Below are positions 6,920 to 13,139 of a DNA stretch of 13,139 nt, one piece after another. Within the stretch, counting starts at the first letter, position 1. The number at the start of each line of letters is the position of its first letter. Below the pieces are notes generated by a model, which made no database searches, was not told the origin of the DNA, and worked only from the letters and a program-made list of their open reading frames with translations. This stretch comes from Acidobacteriota bacterium (lineage in GTDB: Bacteria > Acidobacteriota > Polarisedimenticolia > JAPUIV01): contig JAPUIV010000069.1 in assembly GCA_027296665.1 (NCBI GenBank), forward strand, positions 1 through 13,139, written 5' to 3'. The position numbers and the translations under genes were made by a program.

Positions 6920-9640
6920 CTATCGACGAACCTCGACACGTTTTTCCGAGGATCCACCCCGGCCGTTGAACAGGGTGATGGTAACCAGGAAATCTTTTCC
7001 CCTTCCCAACAATGCTTTTCCGGAAACCTTCTTGGAGAATGTGATCTGGGCCGTACTCCCGCCCGCGGGCGTGGCGGCGATCTCGGGAAAGGCGTTCTCC
7101 TCGAAAAGGATCTCGCGCCCTCCGGTATCGGTGATCCGGAGGCTGGCCCTGGCGAGATCGTTCCCCCGGAACCTTCCGGTCAGCTTGAGGTAGGGGGAGA
7201 GAAAGTTTCCGGAAAACCGGCTCTCCAGGATCTCGACCGACAAGCCCGAGCTCGCCGTCGGCGGCGTCTCCGGCGCGAGCTTCGCCGGTTCCGTTGTCGA
7301 TGGCGGAGAGGTAGTCGTCACTGATCGTTCCGGGATCCCCAGTTTTCTCTTGAGGAGGGAAGAAACCTTGCTTCGGACCAGGGTCTTCGAGGCCCTTTGA
7401 AAATCGACCGAAGGGGTCGGGGCCAGGACCGGCCCGGCAAGGCGGAGTGGAAACTCGACCCGGTTGGTGGAGGAGTTCCAGAAGAACTCTCCGGCGCGGC
7501 TTTTTTCCGCTCTCATCAAACCGCTCACCTCGGGTGACATGAGAACCTGAACCGAAGCTCTCAGGCTCAGATCGAGCAGGTCAAGGGTCCCGGCGCCGAC
7601 CAGATCGAGATCCCGGGAGCGCAGGGCCAAATCTTCTATATTCATGGTTCCGCCGGCGATCAGGAAGTTGCCGGTCAACTCGGAGAAATCGGTCCCCTCC
7701 TGGCTGATCTGCCGGGACAGTCTCTGCAAGGTCCTCTCACCGAATATTCCGGACACCTTGGAAAGCATTTCCACGACGTTCATCGCCTCGATGCGCCCCT
7801 GTTCCAGTTTCAGGGTCCCCTTGCCCTTGAGGCCGCGGAGGGTGCCCTCATAGCCTTCCATTCTGCCGTTCAGATCCAGCTCGCCGGAGAGGGTGCCGCG
7901 GAGTTCCTTCACATCCAGGTTCTCCGAAAACAGGGAGAAGGCGTCGACATCCGCGAGCCGGCTCTGAAACCGGAACTTCGGGGGATCGTTTCCCATGTCG
8001 AAGTTTGCGGAACCGGAATAGGTCCCACCGTAGATCTGGAGTTCCAGCGGCTGAAACCGGATCTGTTTTCCCTCCAACTTCATGGTTCCCTTGAAGCGGG
8101 AGAATGTCAGTGTGTCGATGCTTCCTTCCAGGATCTCGAGAGAACCGGTGGCGGAGAGCTTCTCCATGTAGTCCTGCCAGTCGTCGGTCTCCGCTCCGGG
8201 AGAGGAAGGTATTGCGGATTCCTCCGTTCCGGGTTTCACGAAGGAGAGGATCTCTCCCAGCTTCGCCTGCCGGGATTTCAACTGAAACTTCACCTCGGGA
8301 GCGTCAAAGTTGCGCAAGTCGAGTTGTCCGCTGATGTCGCTACTGCCCAGGGTGCCGGAAAAATCCCGGACCGAAAAATGGTTGTTTTCAAGTTCCACCC
8401 GGCCCTGGACGTTTTCCATCGGTGAGGACAGGGAAGGATGCCGGAGGGTAAGCCGGGAGACCTCGATCGACCCGGCCAGTTCGGCTTCCCGCAGGGTGGT
8501 GGGATTTCCCTTGAGGCGGAGGGCAATCTCTACCGGGTCGGGCGAGGCGATGTCAACGGGGAGTTCGGTGTCGATCGAATCGAGAAGGTTCTTCAGATCC
8601 TCGAGCAGGAGCCGTGAGGGTAGGACCTCCAGGTCGACATAGGTCTGGGGAGAGGAGATATCGATCGTTCCCTTGAGGCGGAATTTCGAACCGGCGCTCT
8701 TGAGCTGCAGATCCCGGAACTGGTACTTATCGTGGCCGCCGGAGATCGACATGTCGAAGGACAGATCCAGCCGGGGGGAGAGCTGTTCCAGGTGGATCTC
8801 CCCGGTGAGATCGATCGGTCCCTCGGTCTCCCCTTTCCCCTCAACTTTCAGGCTGAACCGGCCCCGGTCGATCTCCAGATCGAGAAATGGGGAAAGATAG
8901 GGACCCGCGAAGGCGGGATCGAGTTCATGAACCTCCAGGGTCGCCTCGAACGGGTATCCGGAGTCGCCCGGGACCAGGCCGAGCGATCCTTTCGAGGAGA
9001 TCTTCTGCCCCTGGTGGGGAGGCAGGGAAAAATCGATCCGGTAACGGAGCCGTTTCCCGGGAACAAAATCACGTACGGAAAGATTCAGATCGGTCAGTTC
9101 CATCTTGGTGACCTGGCCGGGCTCTATATTCCAATCCTCCAGGGAGATGATCCCCTTGCGGATATCGAACCGGGAGACCTGGAATTCCGGGCCCTCGCCG
9201 GCGGGAGCCTGCTCCCCGGGATCGATGCCGGTGGTCAGGGCGGCCAGGAGGGAATCGAAGTTCCATTTCCCCTCCGCGTCCCGGCGGAGCCGGATTCTCG
9301 GTTCCTCCAGGGAGACTCTCCGGATCTCGAACCTTTTTCTCAGAAGAGGCAAGATTTTCATGCTGCCTCGCAGGGCGCCGGCCTCGAGAAACGGGGCGCC
9401 CTCCACCGGAGGATCCTCTTGAATGGTGATGTTCGCCACCGAAATGGCCAGAACGGGCAAAACCTTAAGGCCGATCTCGCCGATGGAGACTTCCCGGCCC
9501 AATGTTTCCTCCATGCGGCTTTCCACCATTTCCCGGTAGCTGTTGGGATCGAGCCAGGCAGGCAAGACGATCGCGGCGGCGATCAGGAAAAGGGCAAAGA
9601 TCGCAATCGACCACAGAAAAACCCGTTTCCATCGTTTCAT
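6920..9640 (-). CDS. AsmA-family inner-membrane protein
   Basis: 906-aa protein with one N-terminal membrane anchor (about 7-29, RVFLWSIAIFALFLIAA) and a large, presumably periplasmic, beta-rich body. The opening LDPNSYREMVESRMEETLGR then VSIGEIGLKVLP, and later IRLRRDAEGKWNFDSLL, are typical of the AsmA N-terminal domain. The region near 590-760 (GTLSGELDLNGRMEGYEGTL, then GKGTLKLEQGRIEAMNV) matches the conserved C-terminal AsmA block. AsmA-like proteins are thought to help move phospholipids or otherwise maintain the outer membrane. A Thr/Pro-rich linker (about 773-799) and an extra domain of about 107 residues follow the usual end of the family. The start at 9640 is preceded by GAAGGAAAA. 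It lies 14 bp downstream of the DjlA-like gene, so the two form an operon. Family certain; substrate unknown. Confidence 0.93.
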   Translation of the reverse strand: MKRWKRVFLWSIAIFALFLIAAAIVLPAWLDPNSYREMVESRMEETLGREVSIGEIGLKVLPVLAISVANITIQEDPPVEGAPFLEAGALRGSMKILPLLRKRFEIRRVSLEEPRIRLRRDAEGKWNFDSLLAALTTGIDPGEQAPAGEGPEFQVSRFDIRKGIISLEDWNIEPGQVTKMELTDLNLSVRDFVPGKRLRYRIDFSLPPHQGQKISSKGSLGLVPGDSGYPFEATLEVHELDPAFAGPYLSPFLDLEIDRGRFSLKVEGKGETEGPIDLTGEIHLEQLSPRLDLSFDMSISGGHDKYQFRDLQLKSAGSKFRLKGTIDISSPQTYVDLEVLPSRLLLEDLKNLLDSIDTELPVDIASPDPVEIALRLKGNPTTLREAELAGSIEVSRLTLRHPSLSSPMENVQGRVELENNHFSVRDFSGTLGSSDISGQLDLRNFDAPEVKFQLKSRQAKLGEILSFVKPGTEESAIPSSPGAETDDWQDYMEKLSATGSLEILEGSIDTLTFSRFKGTMKLEGKQIRFQPLELQIYGGTYSGSANFDMGNDPPKFRFQSRLADVDAFSLFSENLDVKELRGTLSGELDLNGRMEGYEGTLRGLKGKGTLKLEQGRIEAMNVVEMLSKVSGIFGERTLQRLSRQISQEGTDFSELTGNFLIAGGTMNIEDLALRSRDLDLVGAGTLDLLDLSLRASVQVLMSPEVSGLMRAEKSRAGEFFWNSSTNRVEFPLRLAGPVLAPTPSVDFQRASKTLVRSKVSSLLKRKLGIPERSVTTTSPPSTTEPAKLAPETPPTASSGLSVEILESRFSGNFLSPYLKLTGRFRGNDLARASLRITDTGGREILFEENAFPEIAATPAGGSTAQITFSKKVSGKALLGRGKDFLVTITLFNGRGGSSEKRVEVRR

Positions 9641-9654
9641 ATTTTTCCTTCGAT

Positions 9655-10404
9655 TCAGAATCCCCGGAGTTTTCGAATCTCCTGGTAGGATGCGTTGATC
9701 TGCTGGAATTTTTCCTTCGCGAGCTCCCGGAATTCCTCCCCCAGGTGCGAGACCTTATCGGGATGGTATTTGATGGCCATCTCCCTGTAGGTTTTCCGGA
9801 TCTCCTCCTTGCTCGCGGAGGATGAGAGCCCCAGGGTCCGGAACGCCCCTTCCTCGTCCTTGATGAACTCCCCGCGAATCGCCTTGTGGTCCTGTTCGTT
9901 GATGCCGAGGAGACGAACCACCTCCTGGATCATCTCCTCCTCCCTGGGATCGATCCGGCGATCGGCCAGGGCGACCATGTACACCATCCTCATGAGGATC
10001 AGGAGATCCTCGTACCGCGACACCCGGCGGAATTCAGCGCAAACCTGTCCCAGGTCCGGATCCACCCGCGCGGTTTCCTGCATCAACTTCCGGATCATTT
10101 CCAGATCCTCTCGGCCAAATCGGAAGTTGGTCTCGAAGAACCGGCGGACGGTACGAACCTCTTCGGGCTGGATCCGGCCGTCGGCCTTGGCGATCATGGT
10201 CAGGATCGCCACGAGATTGGAGATGAAGACGAGACCGGCCCTGCTGCCCCCCTGTTGTGGCGGGCGGGGGCGGCGGCCTTCGTCGGCGGCCGGGGCGGCG
10301 GAGTCGAACATGTGCCCCATGACCCCACCGAGAATCGCCCCTACCGGGCCTCCGAAGAGGAATCCCATGCTGGCCCCAAAAAATTTGCCCGAGTATCTTG
10401 CCAT
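9655..10404 (-). CDS. djlA: DjlA-like TerB/J-domain co-chaperone
   Basis: 249-aa protein in three parts. An N-terminal glycine-zipper hydrophobic segment (residues 10-32, with GGPVGAILGGVMG) probably inserts in or lies on the inner membrane. A TerB-like helical domain spans about 58-168, with paired acidic motifs ADGRIQPEE (74-82) and ADRRIDPREEE (147-157). A C-terminal J domain spans about 186-247, with the essential HPD at 214-216. This order is that of DjlA, a membrane-tethered J-protein that stimulates DnaK ATPase in response to envelope stress. It differs from E. coli DjlA in having a glycine zipper instead of a plain N-terminal membrane helix. The ATG at 10404 follows a GGAAGG SD that lies within a small inverted repeat. 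First gene of the operon with the AsmA gene; a good promoter lies 30-60 bp upstream. DjlA is the best match, though another TerB-J family member is possible. Confidence 0.9.
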   Translation of the reverse strand: MARYSGKFFGASMGFLFGGPVGAILGGVMGHMFDSAAPAADEGRRPRPPQQGGSRAGLVFISNLVAILTMIAKADGRIQPEEVRTVRRFFETNFRFGREDLEMIRKLMQETARVDPDLGQVCAEFRRVSRYEDLLILMRMVYMVALADRRIDPREEEMIQEVVRLLGINEQDHKAIRGEFIKDEEGAFRTLGLSSSASKEEIRKTYREMAIKYHPDKVSHLGEEFRELAKEKFQQINASYQEIRKLRGF

Positions 10405-10405
10405 T

Positions 10406-10419
10406 CAGGAACCTTCCTG
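10406..10419 (-). promoter_or_regulatory. Inverted repeat covering the djlA ribosome-binding site
   Basis: The minus-strand sequence CAGGAAGGTTCCTG is a dyad with six-base arms, CAGGAA and TTCCTG. The SD GGAAGG lies inside it, one base before the ATG at 10404 begins its spacing. In RNA a five-pair stem with a four-base loop could partly hide the SD. Alternatively it is a DNA operator. Function inferred. Confidence 0.35.
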
Positions 10420-10440
10420 CGGGAGAAAGCGGTCCCAATC

Positions 10441-10469
10441 ATCTTAACAAACGGATCCGGAGGGATCAA
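10441..10469 (-). promoter_or_regulatory. Promoter of the djlA-asmA operon
   Basis: On the minus strand TTGATC (10469-10464) is separated by 17 bp from TAAGAT (10446-10441), and TG one base before the -10 makes it an extended -10 element (TGTTAAGAT). The predicted transcript starts near 10434, about 30 bases before the djlA ATG. Confidence 0.6.
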
Positions 10470-10493
10470 ACTTCCCGTTTGAGGAATGGCGAG

Positions 10494-10520
10494 CGGTAGG
10501 TTTGGCTATCAGCCCGACCG
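10494..10520. other. Weak dyad in the djlA-nadA intergenic region
   Basis: CGGT (10494-10497) and ACCG (10517-10520) flank an inner pair GGCT (10504-10507) and AGCC (10511-10514) with the loop ATC. The pairing is short and broken, and no T-run follows. It could be part of a regulator site for nadA, or chance. The rest of 10470-10569 shows nothing recognisable. Confidence 0.2.
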
Positions 10521-10569
10521 CCGGGAGCAAAACGAACCCTACTGCGGCAACGAATGGGCCTTTTCCCTG

Positions 10570-10601
10570 TTGACGGACGCTTCGCCATGTCTTAATATAA
10601 T
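10570..10601 (+). promoter_or_regulatory. Promoter of nadA
   Basis: TTGACG (10570-10575) is followed by an AT-rich patch holding TAATAT at 17 bp spacing (10593-10598) and a perfect TATAAT at 20 bp spacing (10596-10601). Either gives a transcription start about 10605-10608, two to five bases before the ATG at 10610, implying a leaderless or almost leaderless mRNA. Confidence 0.6.
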
Positions 10602-10609
10602 TAATAAGA

Positions 10610-11704
10610 ATGGGAATACCGGAAACATCTCCCTCCGGGCCGGCGGCTGAATCCCTGCGCCGGCCGGGTTCCGCTGGGACCGCACCGCCGGGCGGCCGGC
10701 GTGCCGGCCTGGAACGGGAAACCGATCGTCTCTTCCATGCCCTGGGTCATCTCGGCTGGGTCCGGGAGGAATGCGGCCTTTTCGCCCCGTTGACCCTGGA
10801 GATCAGGAGGCTGAAGGAGGAGGCGGGCGCCACCATCCTGGCCCATTCCTACCAGACCCCCGACATTCTTTACGGAATTGCCGATTTTCGCGGAGATTCC
10901 CTCCAGTTGAGCATCGAGGCGAGCAAGACCTCCGCCGATGTGATCGTTTTCTGCGGTGTGCGGTTCATGGCCGAAACCGCGAAGATCCTCAGTCCCGAAA
11001 AGAGGGTGCTGCTCCCGGCCCCCGACGCCGGTTGTTCCCTGGACGAGTCGATCACCGCGGCCGACGTGCGCCGGCTGCGCCGGCAATATCCCGACGCGGC
11101 GGTGGTCTGCTACGTGAATACCACGGCGGCCGTGAAGGCCGAGTCGACCGTCTGTTGCACTTCGGCCAACGGCCTGGAAATCGTGGAGGGGATCCCGGAA
11201 CGGCAAATTCTGTTCGTCCCCGACCAGTTGATGGGAAAAAACCTGCAGGCCCGCACGAAAAAAGAGATCATTCCCTGGGGGGGGACCTGCATCGTTCACG
11301 AGACCTTCACCCCGGAGTCTCTCCAAGCCCACAGAAAGCACTTCCCGGACGCCGAGATTCTCGTCCACACGGAATGCAATCCGGACGTGGTCGCGGCCGC
11401 GGACCTGGCGGGGGGAACCGGCGACATGATCCGCCATATCAAGAATAGCTCCAGCCGCCGTTTCATGCTGGTGACGGAGTGCGGGCTGGCGGATCGGTTG
11501 CGGGTGGAATTTCCCGATCGGGAGTTCGTGGGAACCTGCGTTCTCTGTCCCCACATGAAGAAGACCGAGCTTCGAAAGGTGATGGAAGTGCTCACGGATC
11601 CCGGACCGGATCAGATCATCGAGGTGGAGGAATCGGTGCGGATCCGGGCAAAACGAACCCTGGACCGCATGTTCGAGATTACCTCCCGTTCACTTCCCGC
11701 CTGA
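10610..11704 (+). CDS. nadA: Quinolinate synthase
   Basis: 364-aa cytosolic 4Fe-4S enzyme that condenses iminoaspartate with dihydroxyacetone phosphate to quinolinate, the first committed steps of de novo NAD synthesis together with NadB. Diagnostic stretches are ILAHSYQTPD (76-85), GDSLQLS (95-101), FCGVRFMAETAKILSP (114-129), PDAGCSLDES (138-147), VHTEC (252-256) and GTCVLCPHM (308-316). Expected cluster ligands are C142, C256 and C313 (or C310). The first 40 residues are Pro/Gly-rich and unlike the rest; they may be a disordered lead or not all translated. The ATG at 10610 is the first in-frame start after a TAA at 10598-10600 and has no SD, and no later ATG lies before the conserved core. 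nadB and nadC are not adjacent. The 3' end overlaps the convergent small gene by 15 bp. Confidence 0.95.
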   Translation: MGIPETSPSGPAAESLRRPGSAGTAPPGGRRAGLERETDRLFHALGHLGWVREECGLFAPLTLEIRRLKEEAGATILAHSYQTPDILYGIADFRGDSLQLSIEASKTSADVIVFCGVRFMAETAKILSPEKRVLLPAPDAGCSLDESITAADVRRLRRQYPDAAVVCYVNTTAAVKAESTVCCTSANGLEIVEGIPERQILFVPDQLMGKNLQARTKKEIIPWGGTCIVHETFTPESLQAHRKHFPDAEILVHTECNPDVVAAADLAGGTGDMIRHIKNSSSRRFMLVTECGLADRLRVEFPDREFVGTCVLCPHMKKTELRKVMEVLTDPGPDQIIEVEESVRIRAKRTLDRMFEITSRSLPA

Positions 11705-11980
11705 ACTCTTCCGGAGTTTTTCCAGCTCACCTTCCAGGCGCTTGATCTCCCGCATCGCGGCGTCCGCCTCGGCGGTCGTGTCGATTCCGGCGAGCCCGGC
11801 GGCGCGGCCGGCCTGCGCGAACCGCCTCCTCGCCTCCCGGATCTGTTTCTCGATATCCCGGATCCGGACCTCCTCGGGCGATAACTTTCCGGCGTAAACG
11901 GAAAAATGTCCCGCCTGGAAAGATTGGTAACCGATCCATCCGGTACCGGCCAGCAGGAGAACCATTATGAATTTTTTCAT
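11690..11980 (-). CDS. Small membrane-anchored coiled-coil protein, hypothetical
   Basis: 96-aa protein of unknown function. Residues 1-20 (MKKFIMVLLLAGTGWIGYQS) form a signal peptide or single N-terminal membrane anchor. Residues about 35-92 are charged and helix-forming, in two stretches (EEVRIRDIEKQIREARRRFA and DAAMREIKRLEGELEKLRK) with heptad-like hydrophobic spacing, separated by an Ala/Gly-rich hinge. The start at 11980 is supported by a strong AAGGAGG SD about ten bases upstream. A weak promoter candidate lies on the minus strand near 12007-12035 (TAAATT as -10 with TTGCGG 17 bp before it). The coding end overlaps the end of nadA by 15 bp. Although short, SD, signal sequence and composition make it a convincing gene; I recognise no family. 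Confidence 0.72.
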   Translation of the reverse strand: MKKFIMVLLLAGTGWIGYQSFQAGHFSVYAGKLSPEEVRIRDIEKQIREARRRFAQAGRAAGLAGIDTTAEADAAMREIKRLEGELEKLRKSSGGK

Positions 11981-12096
11981 GAGAGGGAACCCTCCTTCCG
12001 GTGGTCAATTTAGTGCCCGTCCGATCGGGCCGCAACAGGCCGATTCCGATCCTTCCGGCAGGAAGAAAGGAGGGAATCCAGGGCCTCGGAGGCGAT

Positions 12097-12126
12097 TTGA
12101 CGGAAGGTCTGGGCTCGTGATATTTC
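12097..12126 (+). promoter_or_regulatory. Probable promoter of acn
   Basis: TTGACG (12097-12102) is followed after 18 bp by TATTTC (12121-12126), a poor -10 but preceded by TG to form an extended element (TGATATTTC). The predicted transcript would start at about 12132, right at the ATG at 12134. The -35 region shares the eight bases TTGACGGA with the nadA promoter. Confidence 0.42.
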
Positions 12127-12133
12127 TATCCAT

Positions 12134-13139
12134 ATGCTGAAAATTGAATCCACGCCCGAAATGGTCGCCGGGGTCTACCGGCGGACGCGAAGGAACCTGG
12201 AGGTTCTGCGGAGCCGTCTCCGGCGCCCGCTGACCTTCACCGAAAAGATCCTGTTCGGGCACCTGAAAGATCCGGCCGGCGCCGATCTCAGGCCCGGCGA
12301 GGCGTATCTGTACCTCCATCCCGATCGGGTGGCGATGCAGGACGCCACGGCCCAGATGGCCCTTCTTCAGTTCATGCATGCGGGCCGGGAGGATTCGGCG
12401 GTTCCCGCCACGGTGCATTGCGATCACCTGATCCGCGCTTACCGCGGCGCGGGCTCCGACCTGGAGACCGCCAACCGGGAAAACCAGGAAATTTACGAAT
12501 TCCTGCGGACCGCCTCGGCCCGTTATGGAATCGGCTTCTGGAAACCGGGATCGGGGATCATTCATCAGGTGGTGCTGGAGAATTACGCCTTCCCCGGGGG
12601 GATGATGATCGGCACCGACAGCCATACCCCCAACGCCGGCGGATTGGGGATGTTTGCCGCCGGTGTGGGAGGGGCGGACGGGGTGGATGTCCTTGCCGGG
12701 TTTCCCTGGGAGGTCCTCCATCCAAGGGGGATCGGGGTCCTGCTCACGGGAACGCCCTCCGGCTGGACCAGCTCCAAGGATGTCATCCTCAAGCTCTGCG
12801 GCATCCTGTCGGTAAAGGGCGGAACCAATAGCGTGGTGGAATATTTCGGGCCTGGGGCCGGGGCGATCTCATGCACCGGGAAGGGAACCATCACCAACAT
12901 GGGCGCCGAGCTGGGCGCGACCACATCGTTGTTCCCCTTCGACGAACGGATGGATGCCTACCTGCGGGGCACGGGCCGGAGTCGAATCGCCGAACTGGCC
13001 ACCGAGAACTCCGATCTCCTGCGCGCTGACCCCGAGGTGGAGCGGCATCCCGAGGATTTCTTCGATCGGATAGTGGAGATCGACCTTTCCGGGTTGGAGC
13101 CGCATATCGTCGGCCCGCACACCCCGGATCTCGCCCGGC
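12134..13139 (+). CDS. acn: Aconitate hydratase, mitochondrial type, 3' end beyond window
   Basis: N-terminal 335 residues of aconitase, the TCA-cycle enzyme that isomerises citrate to isocitrate at a 4Fe-4S cluster. Diagnostic segments are QDATAQMALLQF (69-80), HCDHLI (95-100), GTDSHTPNAGGLGM (160-173, with substrate-binding D162, S163 and H164), GADGVDVLAGFPWE (180-193), WTSSKDVILKLCGILSVKGG (211-230) and ISCTGKGTITNMGAELGATT (245-264). The wording is that of the mitochondrial-type (AcnA-mito) subfamily, not of AcnA/IRP1 or AcnB. The three cluster cysteines lie past the window end. An in-frame TGA at 12098-12100 and the absence of any other start up to 12134 fix the ATG, yet no SD precedes it, suggesting leaderless translation. 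The region 11981-12133 upstream holds the promoters and no other gene. Confidence 0.95.
   Translation, partial: MLKIESTPEMVAGVYRRTRRNLEVLRSRLRRPLTFTEKILFGHLKDPAGADLRPGEAYLYLHPDRVAMQDATAQMALLQFMHAGREDSAVPATVHCDHLIRAYRGAGSDLETANRENQEIYEFLRTASARYGIGFWKPGSGIIHQVVLENYAFPGGMMIGTDSHTPNAGGLGMFAAGVGGADGVDVLAGFPWEVLHPRGIGVLLTGTPSGWTSSKDVILKLCGILSVKGGTNSVVEYFGPGAGAISCTGKGTITNMGAELGATTSLFPFDERMDAYLRGTGRSRIAELATENSDLLRADPEVERHPEDFFDRIVEIDLSGLEPHIVGPHTPDLAR

Noticed and set aside
8732..9688. Plus-strand open frame of 318 codons opposite the AsmA gene
   Set aside because: Mirror of the AsmA coding bias; no recognisable domain and no start signal.
10601..11554. Minus-strand open frame of 317 codons opposite nadA
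   Set aside because: Antisense to a clear nadA; no SD, no domain, composition of a shadow frame.

Overview
The window is a GC-rich bacterial chromosomal stretch that looks like core and housekeeping DNA. It holds ten protein-coding genes, two of them cut by the window edges. No insertion sequence, phage gene, CRISPR array, rRNA or tRNA was seen. The 2665-4830 product carries the VWFA-related domain known mainly from Acidobacteriota, and the aconitase is of the mitochondrial type. An acidobacterium or close relative is therefore the best guess, but this is an inference from family distribution only.

Layout. (1) 1-2513, minus strand: a probable three-gene unit reading pterin-4a-carbinolamine dehydratase, then a VKOR-family thiol oxidoreductase, then acetyl-CoA synthetase (acs, 3' end outside the window). 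It is driven by a near-consensus promoter at 2552-2581. (2) 2665-4830, plus strand: a secreted VWFA-related protein, divergent from unit 1. (3) 4818-5720, minus strand: a secreted beta-repeat protein of DUF4097 type with an 18-residue DGSG repeat. Its 3' end overlaps the VWFA gene. (4) 5846-6913, plus strand: an unusual fusion of two CDGSH iron-sulfur motifs with a double cupin. (5) 6920-10404, minus strand: a two-gene operon of a DjlA-like membrane-associated J-protein followed by a large AsmA-family inner-membrane protein. (6) 10610-11704, plus strand: quinolinate synthase nadA. (7) 11690-11980, minus strand: a small membrane-anchored coiled-coil protein. (8) 12134-13139, plus strand: the N-terminal half of aconitase.

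The genes do not form one pathway. Acs and aconitase feed and run the TCA cycle. NadA starts NAD synthesis. VKOR, DjlA and AsmA belong to envelope and protein-folding upkeep. NadA, aconitase and the CDGSH protein all use iron-sulfur clusters. Genes alternate strand often and intergenic gaps are short, and all three tail-to-tail junctions overlap or nearly touch.

The most noteworthy points are the double-CDGSH/double-cupin fusion, a strong excess of the tetranucleotide GATC that extends into non-coding DNA, and a shared SD-less, probably leaderless start with a TTGACGGA box at nadA and acn. No clearly new multi-gene system is evident.
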